DNA of 51,741 nt from Conidiobolus incongruus B7586 (GCA_000697335.1 JNEM01009149.1:1-51741); one strand, 5' to 3'; positions 1 to 14,535 are shown, counted from the first letter of the stretch. The notes: a model not told the origin generated them from the sequence alone. Numbers and translations: made by a program.

Positions 1-460
1 ATATCGTAAACCACCTTCCCAAAGTAATCAACAAGATCATCCTTTCATCGTCGATAAAATCCTCGGCCATAGACGCTATTATAACCAAGATCTATACCTC
101 GTCCAATGGAAAGGATACCCTCAAAATGAAGCTACTTGGGAACGCTATAATAGCGTTAAAAAGACCAATGCCTATCATGCCTACGCTGAGAAGCATTCAA
201 AGATTAGAGCGTCTCCTAATAAGGACACCTCAATCTGAGGGGAGTGTCATAGATCAGATCACTTTGTCATCATCGTGACACTGTCAATCATATCTGCTTA
301 CCTTATCTTATCTCTTTTATCTACTTGATCTTATCTTGTCTAATTTTACCTCTGAACCCTCACCAACTTTTACATATAAAAATGGGAACCATTGCCAAAT
401 AAACAAGGACTTTTTCCCACACTGTTCACATTGAAACAACTTGTATACATTGCCCTGTTA
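1..460 (+). mobile_element. 3' end of a Ty3/gypsy chromovirus: integrase chromodomain, polypurine tract and LTR
   Basis: The window opens inside the last part of an LTR retrotransposon. An open frame from base 2 to 238 carries a chromodomain, followed directly by a purine-rich tract (about 237-244). An LTR-like sequence begins TGTCAT at 245 and runs to roughly 430-460, where base composition falls back to AT-rich background. The LTR holds a TATA-like TATAAAA near 376 and AATAAA near 399, the usual order for LTR promoter and polyadenylation signals. Order (chromodomain integrase, PPT, LTR) and domain type identify a Ty3/gypsy chromovirus on the plus strand. Only its 3' end is visible; that part shows no break. 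Age cannot be judged without the other LTR. The exact LTR end is uncertain. Confidence 0.85.
2..238 (+). CDS. Chromodomain at the C-terminus of a Ty3/gypsy polyprotein (5' part outside the window)
   Basis: The frame reads through a typical chromodomain: FIVDKILGHRRYYNQ, then LYLVQWKGYP and EATWER, followed by a basic tail and a TGA stop at 236-238. The aromatic residues and the W-K-G-Y / T-W-E core are those of chromovirus integrase C-terminal chromodomains, which steer insertion towards modified chromatin. The reverse transcriptase, RNase H and integrase core would lie left of base 1. A host chromodomain gene is unlikely because a polypurine tract and LTR follow at once. Confidence 0.85.
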   Translation, partial: YRKPPSQSNQQDHPFIVDKILGHRRYYNQDLYLVQWKGYPQNEATWERYNSVKKTNAYHAYAEKHSKIRASPNKDTSI

Positions 461-3400
461 TAAATGGTTACAAATTTTGAATTTTTTCTGAAATGATAAA
501 TATATTAAGACAAGTAATTTAACTTTGTAATACAAAAGACATTAATATGTAGTGATAATTATTTTCCAAAAGCATGATCTAACTTAGTTACCAGTAATAG
601 CGATAACCAGTCTTAAAATTTATATATATTTATCTATTTTATTTAAATTCAATGCATATTGAAAATTGAAAAAAAAATCATAATTATTTATTATAAACCT
701 AATACTATATCCATTATTAAATATAATATGCTTCATATTTATCAATTTGATAGATATTATACCTTCTCATCTCGTTCTATAATAACAAATATATTAATCT
801 AAGATCTTAATTTTATTTATCAATATATTGAAGGTGTTTTTCATTTATTTAAATCTGGTTAATATAATTTGGGAATCAAATAAAATTTAATATTACATAT
901 TGAATAAATCGATATTAAATGCAAGAGTAATAATTTAATATCATTTTAACCGAGGATATTGTATAACTTTGATAAACCATGATATTATACCAATTAGTAT
1001 TAATATGTGAATTCATTATAACACGATTAAATTTAAGAAAAGCTTTCTCACTAACAAAATGTTCAATTACATTCAATTAAATATATTAAAATTAAAAATC
1101 AAAAAATGAATTATAGTTTAAAATAACTATATACTATAGATAAATATGTATTTTTAATGGTAGATCAAAATATAATGACTTTCATAGATACATACTTTAA
1201 AAACAAAACAAACAAATTAAATTAAATATATATGATCATTCGGTCCTGTTAAAAGATAATTAATTTCATAAAATCATTCAAATTAATTGTGACCAATCAC
1301 AAATAAAAGATTTCAATATTAAATAAGATTTATATACGTTTAAGTTGTTTTAATAGTATTATCAACGAAAATGAATTACTATTTGAATTTGAATATAAAA
1401 ATATTTACCTTGTTAATGATAAAATTTTAATAATTAAAATTATATAAAATGAAATAAAATTTAAATTATCTAAATAAATTATTTTATACAAAATTATTCC
1501 CATAAATTTAAATTATAAACATTTATGTAGAACTTGATTAAAATAATAATTATAATATATACATTTTTAATTTTTAAATTAGAAATTCATAAGCTGTTAT
1601 TAAAATCTAATTATTGATTAATATGACTGTTATTTTAAAGATTTTCAAATCTTAACCTTTATTAAGGAAAATAGATACTATTAATTATTTTTGATTATCA
1701 TGTGAAATCAAAATCATTTGACAAGAATCATAGTAGAATCAAAATACTTTAAACATGAGATGAAATGATGAATCAGTATATTAGAAGAATTATATTCACC
1801 ATATATGAGGAATATGAATGAAATATTGGAGCTTTATCGTCTAAGTCACACACAATACAGTTTTATGTATAAAAATTGTAATTATAATTTAAAATCCAAA
1901 GTAATTCGAATTAAATTCGAAAATTTAATGTTATCAAAGTAATTATTCAATTTCATAGTATTATATTAATTATAATATTAATTATTCTAATATTTATGCA
2001 AAATCAAGTGGGCATTAAAACATGAAAGAGAGTAAAATACTATTTAATATTATCTAATTTATTCCATTCAAGTTATTATCCAGTTAGTTATTTTTTGACC
2101 TTGTTATTTTATAGTTCATTTTGATATAAAACTATTATTAAAAATTTTCAATTTTAGTTATACTCAATCATTAACAAAAAGTTTAATATACTTTTAAAAT
2201 TCATGGCTTTAAATAATATAAATTTTTAAAAATAGACTCTAATTTATTCAGATATTATGCCATAATCACTATAAAGAAATATTCGTAAGCATATTAAAAA
2301 GCATTTTTATCCCTAAATGGGAAAATAATCAAATTACTAATATGTGAATAATATTAAGTCAATCAGTTGATTTTTTAATTTCAAATCAGACCCAATTAGA
2401 GAATATTGAAATATTAGTGTTTATTTAGCCCATTAATTTAATAAAAATATTAAAATTGATAGTAATATATAGTAAAATGTGATTAAGTACTTTATATTCT
2501 TTAATATTGTTATATTAAAATTGTGAATAATATGCCCAATTATGTTTAAATTTAATAAACTAATTTATAATCACAAAAATACCTTTTAAATCTATTTAAC
2601 TAATACTTATATTTAAAATATAGTAAAATAATAAATATATTTTTAAAAATTGAAATCATTTTGTTTTTAAAATTAATAACATCTAATTCTAGAATCAGTG
2701 TAATTATTACCTATTTATGATATTATATTGAAAATAAATAGTACTGATTTAGTTCATTTAAATCAATTACAATTAAGTTTCGAATATCAAATTTCTAAAG
2801 AATATTCAAGAGTGGTACTGGGTTACATCATTAATATTCACTACTAAATATTTTAGTAAAAAAGTTAATAAATTACCAATTAAAATTACATAATCCGAAA
2901 TATTACTTAAAATTAATAATTAATTCATATATTAAAATTAAAATAATAAATTTTAATAAAATTTTTTATAAATTTATTTTAATTTAAAATATTTGAAAAA
3001 ATTATTTATGGATAATTCTAGAAATTGAGAAAATTTCGGGGAAATTGTTGTAATTGGTTTACCCTTACTGAGTTATATAACTTCCGAATTGTTTGCTTGC
3101 AAGGTATCCATCGGAACTTCATTGGAGTTTAGGGTAAGATAGGGAGCAAGTGGAGATTTAGTAACAAAAATACTTTGCACAAAATTGAAAGTTATCTTGA
3201 TTGTATGGAATTCTTTAGAAAAAGTATATTTTTTAAATTTTTCTTCAAATTCTCACTTTAGAATTTTCATTTAAATTTTTTTAAATAAAATTGTTTTAAA
3301 TAATTAATATATAATTTACAATATCTCAATTAATAAATAATATATTCTATTATAAAAATGTATTCCTGATTAGCTAATAAATAGATTTTTTAGGCTTTTA

Positions 3401-3574
3401 ATAAAATAAATATAACTTTATTTGCCAATAAATTAAATGGATGTTTCAAAAATAGAGAAATTTAAATAGTAAAATAAGATTATTTATTATAATTATAATT
3501 AAATTGATTAGTTAATATGGTCATAGTAATGATGTGTCAGTAATATTATAAGTGAATGAGTTAATAGGATGATA
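461..3574. other. Gene-free AT-rich spacer
   Basis: About 3.1 kb of very AT-rich DNA with stops in all frames and no convincing gene, tRNA or repeat boundary. A slightly more GC-rich patch at about 3030-3190 (3' flank of the LRR gene) has no coding signature that I can read. Confidence 0.6.
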
Positions 3575-5215
3575 CTATTCTGAAAATCCTGTTTCTTCAT
3601 CGCATTCTAGTCCGTATTGATAAGCTGCCAACTTTCTTTCGTCTAAAATTTGGCTAAGGTAATATATTTTGCTCTTGCCAATAGTCGATTTATCCAAAGA
3701 ATATTTGATAATTTTTTGCCAATCTTGTGTAGATAATTTGCGATGATTATCAAATTGCTTGACGATTTGGAACAATATTTCTTCAGGGAAAACTGGTTCA
3801 GAATTGGATGATTTGGTCAAAAAGAAAATTCTCATATAGTATAACACAGTTAATACTGCTCTGATTGTGAAATGATCTTGGGTAAAGTTCTTGGTGAACT
3901 GTTTACAGATCGCAGAATAAACTTGTTCCCATTGATTAAAGTTATAGTCTAGCGCAAGAGATTTCAAGCTTGTATTTTGTTCAATTACTTCTACCAGAAT
4001 ATCTTGATTTGAGGGAGACAACGGGTGAGTTAGTGATTTAATATTTAGACTTTGTAGAATTGGATGATTTCTGACTCCATTAATTAGTCGAGTAAAGCCC
4101 TCATTACCTATCATATTCTCTTCGACATTCAATGTGAATAAAGAGACGTTCTTGGATAATCCGATCGCAAGAGACCAAATACCTTCACTTTGGAGTCTGT
4201 TTTTAGAGACATCTAGACCACGAATTGTCCTGTTTACTCTCAGCATTGCGCCCAGTGATCTTCCTGATTCAATACCTAATCCACAATGATGTAGTTTGAC
4301 GTATTTGATATGGCGGTTCATTTTCAACATGGCGCAAATAGAGTCCAGTCCTTCATTTCTAATAACATTATAAGATAAATCAAGATGAGTTACCCCATTG
4401 TTGTGTTCTAGGCAGCTAGCTAAACGTAAACATGCTTGTTCATTCAGACTATTTTGAACAAGATTAAGATGTGTCAAGGTTTGGTTAAATATTAAACTAG
4501 TACTAAGTCTATCGATTCCCGTTCCACCCATTCGATTGATACTGATATCAAGCTGAGTCAAATATCTATTAGAATTTAAATATTTCTGAAGTTGATCGCC
4601 TAATTCTCTACCCAGTTGATTTCCTGTTAAATTCAAACTAGTAATTTTTCTGGAGTTAAGAACCTTGAATAGATATAGGAGACCCTTGGTTGTAAATTGG
4701 TTATATGATAGATCGAGAGACTTGAGGTTAGAAAATTTATAAAGTGATTGGGATAATTGGACAAGTTGAGTATCATTAATATTTGTTCGAGAAAATCTGA
4801 TACTTGTGATTTTATGAGATTGGGATAGGTTATTGAATATCAACTTGATTGAGTCCTTTGAAAATGTGCATCGATTAAGATCCAACTTCTCAATACCAAA
4901 GATGGTTTCTGAAATCAAGTAGTTGAGCATTTTGGCAATCTTAGAGTTGATATAACCCTTGTATGAGATAACTTTGACAGGGGCAAAGGTTTTAAGTTGT
5001 CTAAGATGGGATGATAAGTTAGAGAGATCTTCAATAGTAATAGCATCAAGATCTCCAGATTTTAAAAGGTCGAATATTGTGTAGTTTCTGAGATAAATGG
5101 CCATTACTTTTTCTCCAGTTGGAGGAGGAGGTATCATAGTCATAGTAGCCTTAGGATCAAGGAAACTTAATGCATTTATTTGGAATTCAGATAAAACAGA
5201 TTTGGTTGCAACCAT
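3575..5215 (-). CDS. Leucine-rich-repeat (ribonuclease-inhibitor type) protein, 546 aa
   Basis: A single uninterrupted frame from ATG 5215 to the stop at 3575. Residues about 107-425 form at least eleven LRRs with a strikingly regular 28-residue period: the LxL-x-x-N cores start near residues 111, 139, 167, 195, 222, 250, 278, 306, 334, 362 and 390 (for example LDLSYN, LNLTGN, LDISIN, LNLVQN, LDVSKN). That period and the helix-rich linkers match the ribonuclease-inhibitor/RanGAP/NLRC class, which builds protein-binding horseshoes. Residues 1-106 and 430-546 carry no domain I recognise; there is no signal peptide or membrane segment and no NACHT nucleotide-binding domain, so it is probably cytosolic or nuclear. 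RanGAP itself is shorter and has an acidic tail, which this lacks. The exact function is unknown. A TATA box lies about 146 bp upstream. Confidence 0.85.
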   Translation of the reverse strand: MVATKSVLSEFQINALSFLDPKATMTMIPPPPTGEKVMAIYLRNYTIFDLLKSGDLDAITIEDLSNLSSHLRQLKTFAPVKVISYKGYINSKIAKMLNYLISETIFGIEKLDLNRCTFSKDSIKLIFNNLSQSHKITSIRFSRTNINDTQLVQLSQSLYKFSNLKSLDLSYNQFTTKGLLYLFKVLNSRKITSLNLTGNQLGRELGDQLQKYLNSNRYLTQLDISINRMGGTGIDRLSTSLIFNQTLTHLNLVQNSLNEQACLRLASCLEHNNGVTHLDLSYNVIRNEGLDSICAMLKMNRHIKYVKLHHCGLGIESGRSLGAMLRVNRTIRGLDVSKNRLQSEGIWSLAIGLSKNVSLFTLNVEENMIGNEGFTRLINGVRNHPILQSLNIKSLTHPLSPSNQDILVEVIEQNTSLKSLALDYNFNQWEQVYSAICKQFTKNFTQDHFTIRAVLTVLYYMRIFFLTKSSNSEPVFPEEILFQIVKQFDNHRKLSTQDWQKIIKYSLDKSTIGKSKIYYLSQILDERKLAAYQYGLECDEETGFSE

Positions 5216-5360
5216 GATTTGATGTGAGCAATATGGAATTAAGGAGCGAATAGAGAATACTAATAATCAAAGTTGAGAACACAATTAAAATAATCCACAC
5301 TAAAGGGTAATTTAGTTTAATCGAAATTCTTCAATTCAAATTGTTCAGGGAATTAGGGGG

Positions 5361-5368
5361 TATTTATA
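5361..5368 (-). promoter_or_regulatory. TATA box of the LRR gene
   Basis: On the minus strand the sequence reads AAGTATAAATACCCCC, with TATAAATA about 146 bp upstream of the LRR gene's ATG, next to an unusual run of C. It is a plausible core promoter, assigned by position only. Confidence 0.4.
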
Positions 5369-7431
5369 CTTAAGATGGACAAACTTGCATAATGCCAGTA
5401 ATCCACTTTGAATAATCAAGTGATTTCATCATTTTCCCTTCCTAAAATTCTAATTTAATGTATATATGAGAGACGAATAGGAATTAGTGTAATCAACAGG
5501 TTTCAAATATCTATTAATTATTCTTGTTCTTGCATTTAGCCTATTTGGGCAACTCTAAAGAATGTAAAGTTGGTTGATTCGTAGAAATAGTCAATTTATT
5601 GTCTTTTATAGTCTATTCTTCGCATTGACTATATGCTAAGATTTGAAAATGATCGAATATGATGTCACCAGATCATTATTGTAAATTGAATTAGTAAGAA
5701 ACTATATTAAAATATATAAAAAACATACTTGGTTTTTGTTAAAATTTTAATATAAAAATTAACTAAATTCGCCCTATTCATTAAACTGCGTAAATATTTA
5801 TAAAAGTTTTATAAGATGAAAGAATTACTAAATGGTTAAATAAAATCCCCACAAGTCTAATCGAACCAACTAATTTTAATGCAAGAATTTTCATTTTATT
5901 GAAATTTAATCAATGGAAATGTTGTACTAAAAATCATAATCTTTTATGGTATAACTTTGAAGTATATTTTATAACTAAGGCTACGCTAAATGTTTGTTAA
6001 TATATCCTATTATAGAATTTTACTGTAGCTAGTAATAATAGTATCTCAATCACCAAATATATGATATTTCCATTTGAGCAAAATTTTGTAATAATTTTGA
6101 TCAATTAAAACAATTAGTAATCAAATACTCCCTCTGATTAGTAGTAATACATGATTGATCTTATGCTAAAAAGGATTGTCAGAAGCAATAGATTGATATT
6201 TATATCCACAGCACATGTTAAAGTTAATAAACATATATAAAAGTATTAGTAAGTAAATCTTTAGAAATATAGAAATTGGCACGATTTATTGAATCCCCTA
6301 GATAGAGCCTAAATTGGATTAGATATGTTCATTATTGAATTCTTATTACTTTAACTCAACATATTTCAATATTGAAACAGTTGAAGATTTCATAGAAAAT
6401 GCAATATTAGAGTCAAAGATATTTTTATCATTATATGTTCTCTGTATTATGTAATATTTCATTTAGAACCTTTCAATTCTTATTAGAAACATATGAATGT
6501 TAAAAAGTTAACAAATAATTTTGTCAAACCTCGAATTATAAATTTCGGAAACAAAATTAAATTAAAATTTTTAATCAAATACTCATTAAAAAGGGATATA
6601 AAAAAGAACAATTGATCAAAATTTAACATACTCATTTTAATCAATGTTATAATTTAAAGGAGCATTCACAACAAACTAAATAACCATTAACAATTACTCT
6701 GATATCTAATAGGTCATAAAAAGCTCAACGTTTATGGGTAAATTTTCGGATTTAGTAAAATATCGATTTAAATTCTAAATTTAGAAATTTTTTTCATGTA
6801 ATCATTCATCCTAAAATTGTATAACTCTCGATTATAACGTAAGATTTAATCCACAAAGTAGAGGTATTTGTTAATATTATATTGAATTAATAGTTCCGTT
6901 GTTATATTAGGTAATAGGCGTAAAATAGTCAAATAATCATAATTATGTATATTTAACTATATTAAAGGTTAGCATTTACACTATTTCTTTAATTTTAATA
7001 ACTTGATCGTTAATGATAAGGAAAATAATATCATACTTAAATCCTTAATAAAAAGGATGGGAATATTTGCTACGTTATAATTCATTACGAATTTAATTTA
7101 TATTAGTGATATTTTGAACTATTCTTAAAGAATATTTTACTTAGCGTATAATTTATTAATTATTTCATATTTATTTAATAGTTTGTAATTATACCTCAAA
7201 AACATTGATATAATTTTATATCAGTGAATAACACTGTTTATATTGCTATTTGATCATTATAATATAATATTATAATATGAAAAGTTAAACTATATTTGTT
7301 GTGATGTATATTTGAAAGAATATTTATATCATATCATATTCTTAAATCTGATCAGAATTATTATTCTTTATCTGATTATTTTGTGGTTAATAATAAAATT
7401 TTGATCAATGAAAATGGGAGAATATCAAATA

Positions 7432-7471
7432 TATCACACACCTTCGGTATATAGTTCATTAGTGTGTGATA
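7432..7471. repeat. Perfect 10-bp inverted repeat (hairpin)
   Basis: TATCACACAC (7432-7441) is mirrored by GTGTGTGATA (7462-7471), with a 20-base loop. The arms are unusually GC-rich for this spacer. No flanking gene explains it. Confidence 0.5.
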
Positions 7472-8606
7472 ATATAGATGATACTCCCTTGTAATTGATA
7501 TATCAGCCATATAACCCACTCAAAATATGATATTTTTTGTGCTTTAAATCATTTCTATTTTCCACATATTTCATAACCATAAGGTACCCAATAACTAAAC
7601 AATTATCCTTGCTCTATCCAAATTCTTGGAAATGTGACAATTGTTAAAATGGGATCATCTTCTCATGATAATTGGATTTTATTGGTTAAAATTTTCAACA
7701 AAATTCTTTTTAAACTATTAAATCCAAATCTTTGGTTATTCTCTATTATATACTTTAAATTTTTATGTTTTTTCATTTTCAGTTTGAATAATCAATATGA
7801 ATTTAAACGTCTAGTTATATATTATTAATTGTTGCATATTTTACTAATAGAATAATTTAACTATATTTTTATCTTATATTTATATAATATCTATATCATT
7901 TTTCAACATTTTTCATTTTTAATAAATTACAAATGAAATAAACAATAAAGTATTTGATAAAAAATAATACTAAAATAAAACGGTAGATTTAGATTCAAAT
8001 ATTTATCCAAATTTTTAAATTTTTTCCCATTTATTTTCCGCTTTAGGAACCATTACTTATTAATAAGTTTGTTAAAAATTTCAATTATCCAGTTATCAGG
8101 GTAAAACGTTTTAATAAAAAATTATTTTAAAGGTTTAAATGAATAATTTTTAACTCAACATTCTCAAAAATTGAATAAAAATATAATTATTTAGAGATAA
8201 TTAATTCAAATTATATTGGTCCCAAAATTTGATTTATCAGATTGCTTACATTAAGAAATGATATATAATGTTCAATATGAAACTTAATTTTTTAAATTAA
8301 TTATGAATAATTATCAATATATTAAATATTGCATATTATATTAATTTAATCTTAAAATTATTATAAGAAATTTAAGAATACAAGATTTAAATAATAAAAA
8401 AACTATAATTTATTACTTTATTTAATAGCAAGTATTAGGTTTCAGCTTGAGTGAAATATATGATAAATATGACTATAGATATATATGTATATATTACAAA
8501 GTCACCATTCTGATATAATGATGAATTTATAGTTAATTTTATTCAATATTCCAATACCCACAGTAATATATTATTTCAATCATAAGGACTTTGGGATAAA
8601 TGTAAA

Positions 8607-8610
<4 letters not shown>

Positions 8611-8640
<30 letters not shown>
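8611..8640. repeat. (ATA)10 microsatellite
   Basis: Ten uninterrupted ATA units in the spacer between the LRR gene and KRR1. Confidence 0.95.
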
Positions 8641-10119
8641 TATCATAACATTAAAAATATAAATTTCATTTATTTAATGTAATATATAATATTGAGTTAA
8701 TATCAAATGACAATTCATTGTAAAAGTTAAAAGAATATTATATATTAATTATATTAACATATATTAATTATTTTATTAATTTTATATTAGTTTAATTATT
8801 TTAATTGGGTAAGTGATATTTTGTGGAAAGTAATTTGAAATTAATAACAATCTTATTGTTTTGATAAACAATATTAATAATAATGATATTCAGGAGTGTA
8901 TATAGAATATTGATTAATATAATTTAATAAGTGATTTTCATTTTTTAACGTCAAAGGATCTTTTAATTCAAACATAGTTGTTTCTAAAATAGAATCAAAA
9001 ACCTTCCAATTTTATAACATAATGTATCATTACTAATATGTAACTAAAAAAAATGATAAATCATTTTATAATATTGAATTAGGAATTTATACTATTATAT
9101 TATAATTCTCTATGATACAAAATGACTAAGTTATAGATTGATATTAAATTATTTTAATATCATAAATGAACACCCAAAAATCTGTAAAAAACTTTATTTT
9201 GTGACTGAATATATACAAAATAAAAATAATAATTTCATTTCCTTTATAATTTTTAATGATAAATAATCATTTTATATGTATATTAAAATTTATAATCACT
9301 TGCAAATAATTTTTAAATACTGTTAGAAACAAAACAAACTGGAATTATTTGCCGTTATAATTCGTTATCGAATCGATTGTTTTTTATATTTGAATAAGAA
9401 TAGACATTTATAATAATATATTTTTTATTAAAGCTGATTATTACATTCGATAATATAAAAATGGTCATTTTAATAATGTCAATAAATTCATTGTAAATCA
9501 TTGTTAAATATTTAATAAGATTTGTTTAGTAAAAAAGTGTTTTCTGCTTTCATTGTCTTAAATATTTTCAAATAACTCATATTTTATATCAGTTTGATTT
9601 GAGATATCATTTTCAAACACTGGTATCTTCTCTCGAATTAAACTGTATTTTGAAAAATACAATAGATTAATCCATAAAAAATTTGAAATACTATTATTCA
9701 GATAATAGCATATATACAAGTAAATTACTAGATAATGATATGTTTGATTTATAAATTCAAAATGATGATGAAATTAACGCATAGGTGTTTTATGTTTGAT
9801 ATTTTGGAATATCAATAATCATGTAAAATTTCATTTGATTGATTTTGACCTAAAACTATATTATCAATTATTCTAGAAATAATTATTTTACATGTTACGT
9901 CACAAACATATACATAAAAATTGATAAGTTTGAATAATAAATAGTGATTAATAAATTCAGTATTTTTATATTAATATAGAATGGTTGTATAATAATATGA
10001 AAATATCAATTAATATTCAAACCATAATAAAAACTAATAATAAGGTAAAATGTTAGAATGTCTATTAAAATAAATATAAAATAACTGTAAGTATACAAAT
10101 TTAAATTATCCTGAACTGA

Positions 10120-11409
<1,290 letters not shown>

Positions 11410-12093
11410 ATTAGTTATAAATTTTCAGTTTATAAATTGTAATAAAAATTAGAAATCGTGTTGAAATTGTTGGTTAAAATAAATTATTAATAAAAAATAT
11501 TGGTCATTTAATTTAATAATTCAGTTGATATAAAAATTTTAACAGTTAAATTTCAATATCATTCAGCGATATTTATAGTTATCATACTTATCAAAAATTA
11601 TGGGATTTAATTCTTTCATTTTATCTGTTAACCTGACGAATTTAAGAGACGAGTTTGATAAATATGTTATTAATTACTAAAAAATGATAATACTCTTTTC
11701 AATATCGAAATTAGAAGTATTCTTCTTCAATATCTGACTTGATATATTTATATATTATTTTTATCACTTGTTATTATCAATTAAATGATTTAATTTTATT
11801 GTCATTTAAAAAAAATTTTAAATTGCTCATCAAAAAGTTATCGTATTAATTATATGCAATAATTATTATTTTCAATATATTATCACAATATCTTATCTTT
11901 TTTGGTTGATCTCTTATAATTAAATGTTATTTTGATAAAATGATTATATTAAATTGCAACAAAATAAAAATTTCCCTAATCAACTCTCCAATTATAAAAA
12001 AATCCCATATAAATTCAATTAACAAGTCATAATCATAAAAACTATCCATTCAACTCAATTATATTCACCACAATAATAATATGAATAAAAACA
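11410..12093. promoter_or_regulatory. Divergent promoter region between KRR1 and VPS53
   Basis: The 684 bp between the two start codons must hold the promoters of both divergently transcribed housekeeping genes. It is uniformly AT-rich. I see no clear TATA box, GC box or shared palindrome. Confidence 0.6.
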
Positions 12094-14535
12094 ATGGAAC
12101 ATATATTAGACGATGATAAATTTTCAACAGTTGAATTTATTAATCAATTATTACCTAATCCAAGTTCACTTTCTAATTCTAATGGTCAAATTATTCAGAA
12201 GATTTTAGCCAATTTAAAATATCAGATTGATAATGTAGATTTAGAACTTCAAGCTTTAGTTAGAAACCAAATCCAGATGAATGTCCCACGTTACGATGTG
12301 AGTAATTTAGCTCCAAATTTAGCAGATTTGGTTGATAGGGTGGGTCAAGTACAGAAGCAAGCTATTCAAAGTGAATCTACGGTTGGTGAGATTTCGAAAG
12401 ATATAAGAGCATTGGACTACGCTAAAAGGAATTTGACTACATGTATCACATTTTCAAGACGACTTCAAATGGTGACGACTGCTGTGGAACAGCTGAAACA
12501 CCACGCCGCTAACAAACAGTACCGCGAGGCGGGCCAGATGATGCAGGCTGTCGAGCAGTTATTCAGTCATTTTGCTGCTTTTAATAAGCTTAAAGTTATT
12601 AAAGAGTTGGAGAAAACTATTAAAACTCTCAAGGAGTCACTTATCAAAGAGATTATATCTCAATTTCAATCAAGTTTTAATGGACTGGGCAAGTTAGCAT
12701 ACCCTTCAGAACCTTTGACAGAGGCCAATTCTATTTTGGATCTTATTGATACTAACGCTCGACGCAATTTAATTGTGTGGTACACTGATCTCCAATTACA
12801 AGATTACTTGAGCGTATTCAGAGGTGATGACGAAGTAGGCGCTTTAGATAATACATCCAGGAGATTTGCTTGGCTTAAGCGCTGGTTGCAGATGTTCGAT
12901 GCTGAGCATCAGTCCATATTCCCTGAGGAATGGCATGTGGATTACGCGCTCGCGAAAAAGTTTTGCGAAATTACACATCAAGACTTGACTACAGTTTTGG
13001 AAAAGACAGCGAGTCAGAATGTTAATATGGTAATTCAATCAATGCAGTTGACTGTTGCTTTCGAACACCAGTTGGATAAGAGATATTCCCACTTGCTTCA
13101 GAGTAAGAGCGACAGTTTTGTCAATACGATTTCACACTGTTTTATACCATACTTAAAACTATATTTGAAGAAAGAAGATGGTACATTAAAGGAGATGATC
13201 GATCAATACAAAACACAACCATTGGTCGCTGATCAAGAGTCATCCATTCCAGTATTAGGATCTAGTACTCAATTATTTTTATTCTATTCCGAAACTCTTA
13301 CAACCTTGTCCAAAGCTACGACACACCAACCACTTCTGGAATTGGCACAGTTGCTTGCTAAATGGTTGCAGATCTATTGCGACTCCATCCTGCTTAACAA
13401 ATTACCTAATGTTGAAGCTAATAACTACAACTTGACTAATATGGATTCTGATATCAAGTCAATCTGCCTCATACTGAACACGAGTCAATACTGTCTAGAG
13501 ACTTTAAAATCATTCCTTCAGCGCTTGGACCAGTTAATCCACCCCAGTCTGAAAGGCCAACTCGAATTCAAACAACAAGAAAATTCGTTCGAACGCGTCA
13601 CACAACAAGCCATCATCAAATTAATGAAGCTCACGGACAAGTCCGTCGAACCTATCTTCGCCACTATACTCCAGCAGAATTGGGACAAACCTCAAACTGA
13701 CATTCCTATCATTCAAGATTTGAAATTAGAATTAATTAAAACTGTAGAGATTGTCAAACAATCCATCTATCGCGACAAATATTTGCACCAATATCTCACT
13801 GATTACCCTGAGTAAGTTTTCAAGTATAATACATTTAATTTTAATCTAAAATTGCATTTTTAGATATTTATTCAACAGATATTTGGAGACATGCTTCAAA
13901 ATTAAAAGAATTATCACAGTAAATGTCCCTATTTTTAAGAAATTTGGTGAAGATTTGAAGCAGCATTATTTGGACTTTATCGAGGAGATGAATATCTTTA
14001 AAGATATTGAATTGTAATTCTATGTTAAAATACATTCTTTTTAATACTAATATATATGAATTTTAGATTCCGATATAAAGTAGAAGATCACTATACCAAA
14101 GAATGGGAATCATTCTACAAACTATTAGAAATTGACATCCCAGAAAATCTCAATCCTGATTCCGAAGAAACTTCCCAACTGGTCCAAGAGTGGCTCGACA
14201 CCTTCCTCCTATGGACGCCGGACGGATCCATTAGCAAATTAATCAAATTCATGCAGATCAAAGGCATAGCCAAATCGGATCAAGCTCCATTCCGTGAACA
14301 GTTGGCCCATCGAGTCCCTTCCAAATCCAGCAGTCTGTCCATTGCTATCGCTGCACCGACTGGTGACTCCAACAGGGACTTGAACGGCACTGGACCTCCA
14401 AAATTAATATCACCACTCTCGGGAACTTCTTTATCTCAATCCAAACTCAACCAAAATTTTTCCAATTTTTTCAAAGGAATGAACTTACTCAGGGATCATT
14501 CTAGTCAAACCTCTAACCAAAGTGATAAAAGTTAA
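12094..14535 (+). CDS. VPS53: VPS53, subunit of the GARP (and EARP) tethering complex (3 exons, 778 aa)
   Basis: Exons 12094-13811, 13864-14013 and 14067-14535 join through GT-AG introns of 52 and 53 nt. The N-terminus VEFINQLLPNPSSLSNSN followed by a coiled coil (about residues 33-105) and LDYAKRNLTTCITFSRRLQM (107-126) is diagnostic for the Vps53 N-terminal domain. The C-terminal part contains KLIKFMQIKGIAKSDQAPF (about 680-698), matching the fungal Vps53 end. Residues after about 705 are a low-complexity Ser/Asn/Gln tail. Vps53 assembles with Vps51, Vps52 and Vps54 to tether endosome-derived vesicles at the trans-Golgi network. The short middle exon is the least certain part: its sequence after residue ~590 fits the family only loosely, but it keeps the frame and has good splice signals. 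Length is normal for the family. Confidence 0.93.

Larger units (their letters stand above)
5216..10119. other. Long AT-rich spacer between the LRR gene and KRR1
   Basis: About 4.9 kb with no gene I can support. It holds the upstream region of the LRR gene, a 10-bp inverted repeat at 7432-7471 and an (ATA)n microsatellite at 8611-8640. A 60-codon frame starting at ATG 7649 (MGSSSHDNW...) is mostly Phe/Ile/Leu from AT-rich DNA and is not convincing. Confidence 0.6.

Noticed and set aside
7649-7828. Small plus-strand ORF beginning MGSSSHDNW
   Set aside because: Residues are mostly Phe, Ile, Leu, Asn and Lys from AT-rich codons; no domain, no homologous copy in the window and no convincing promoter.
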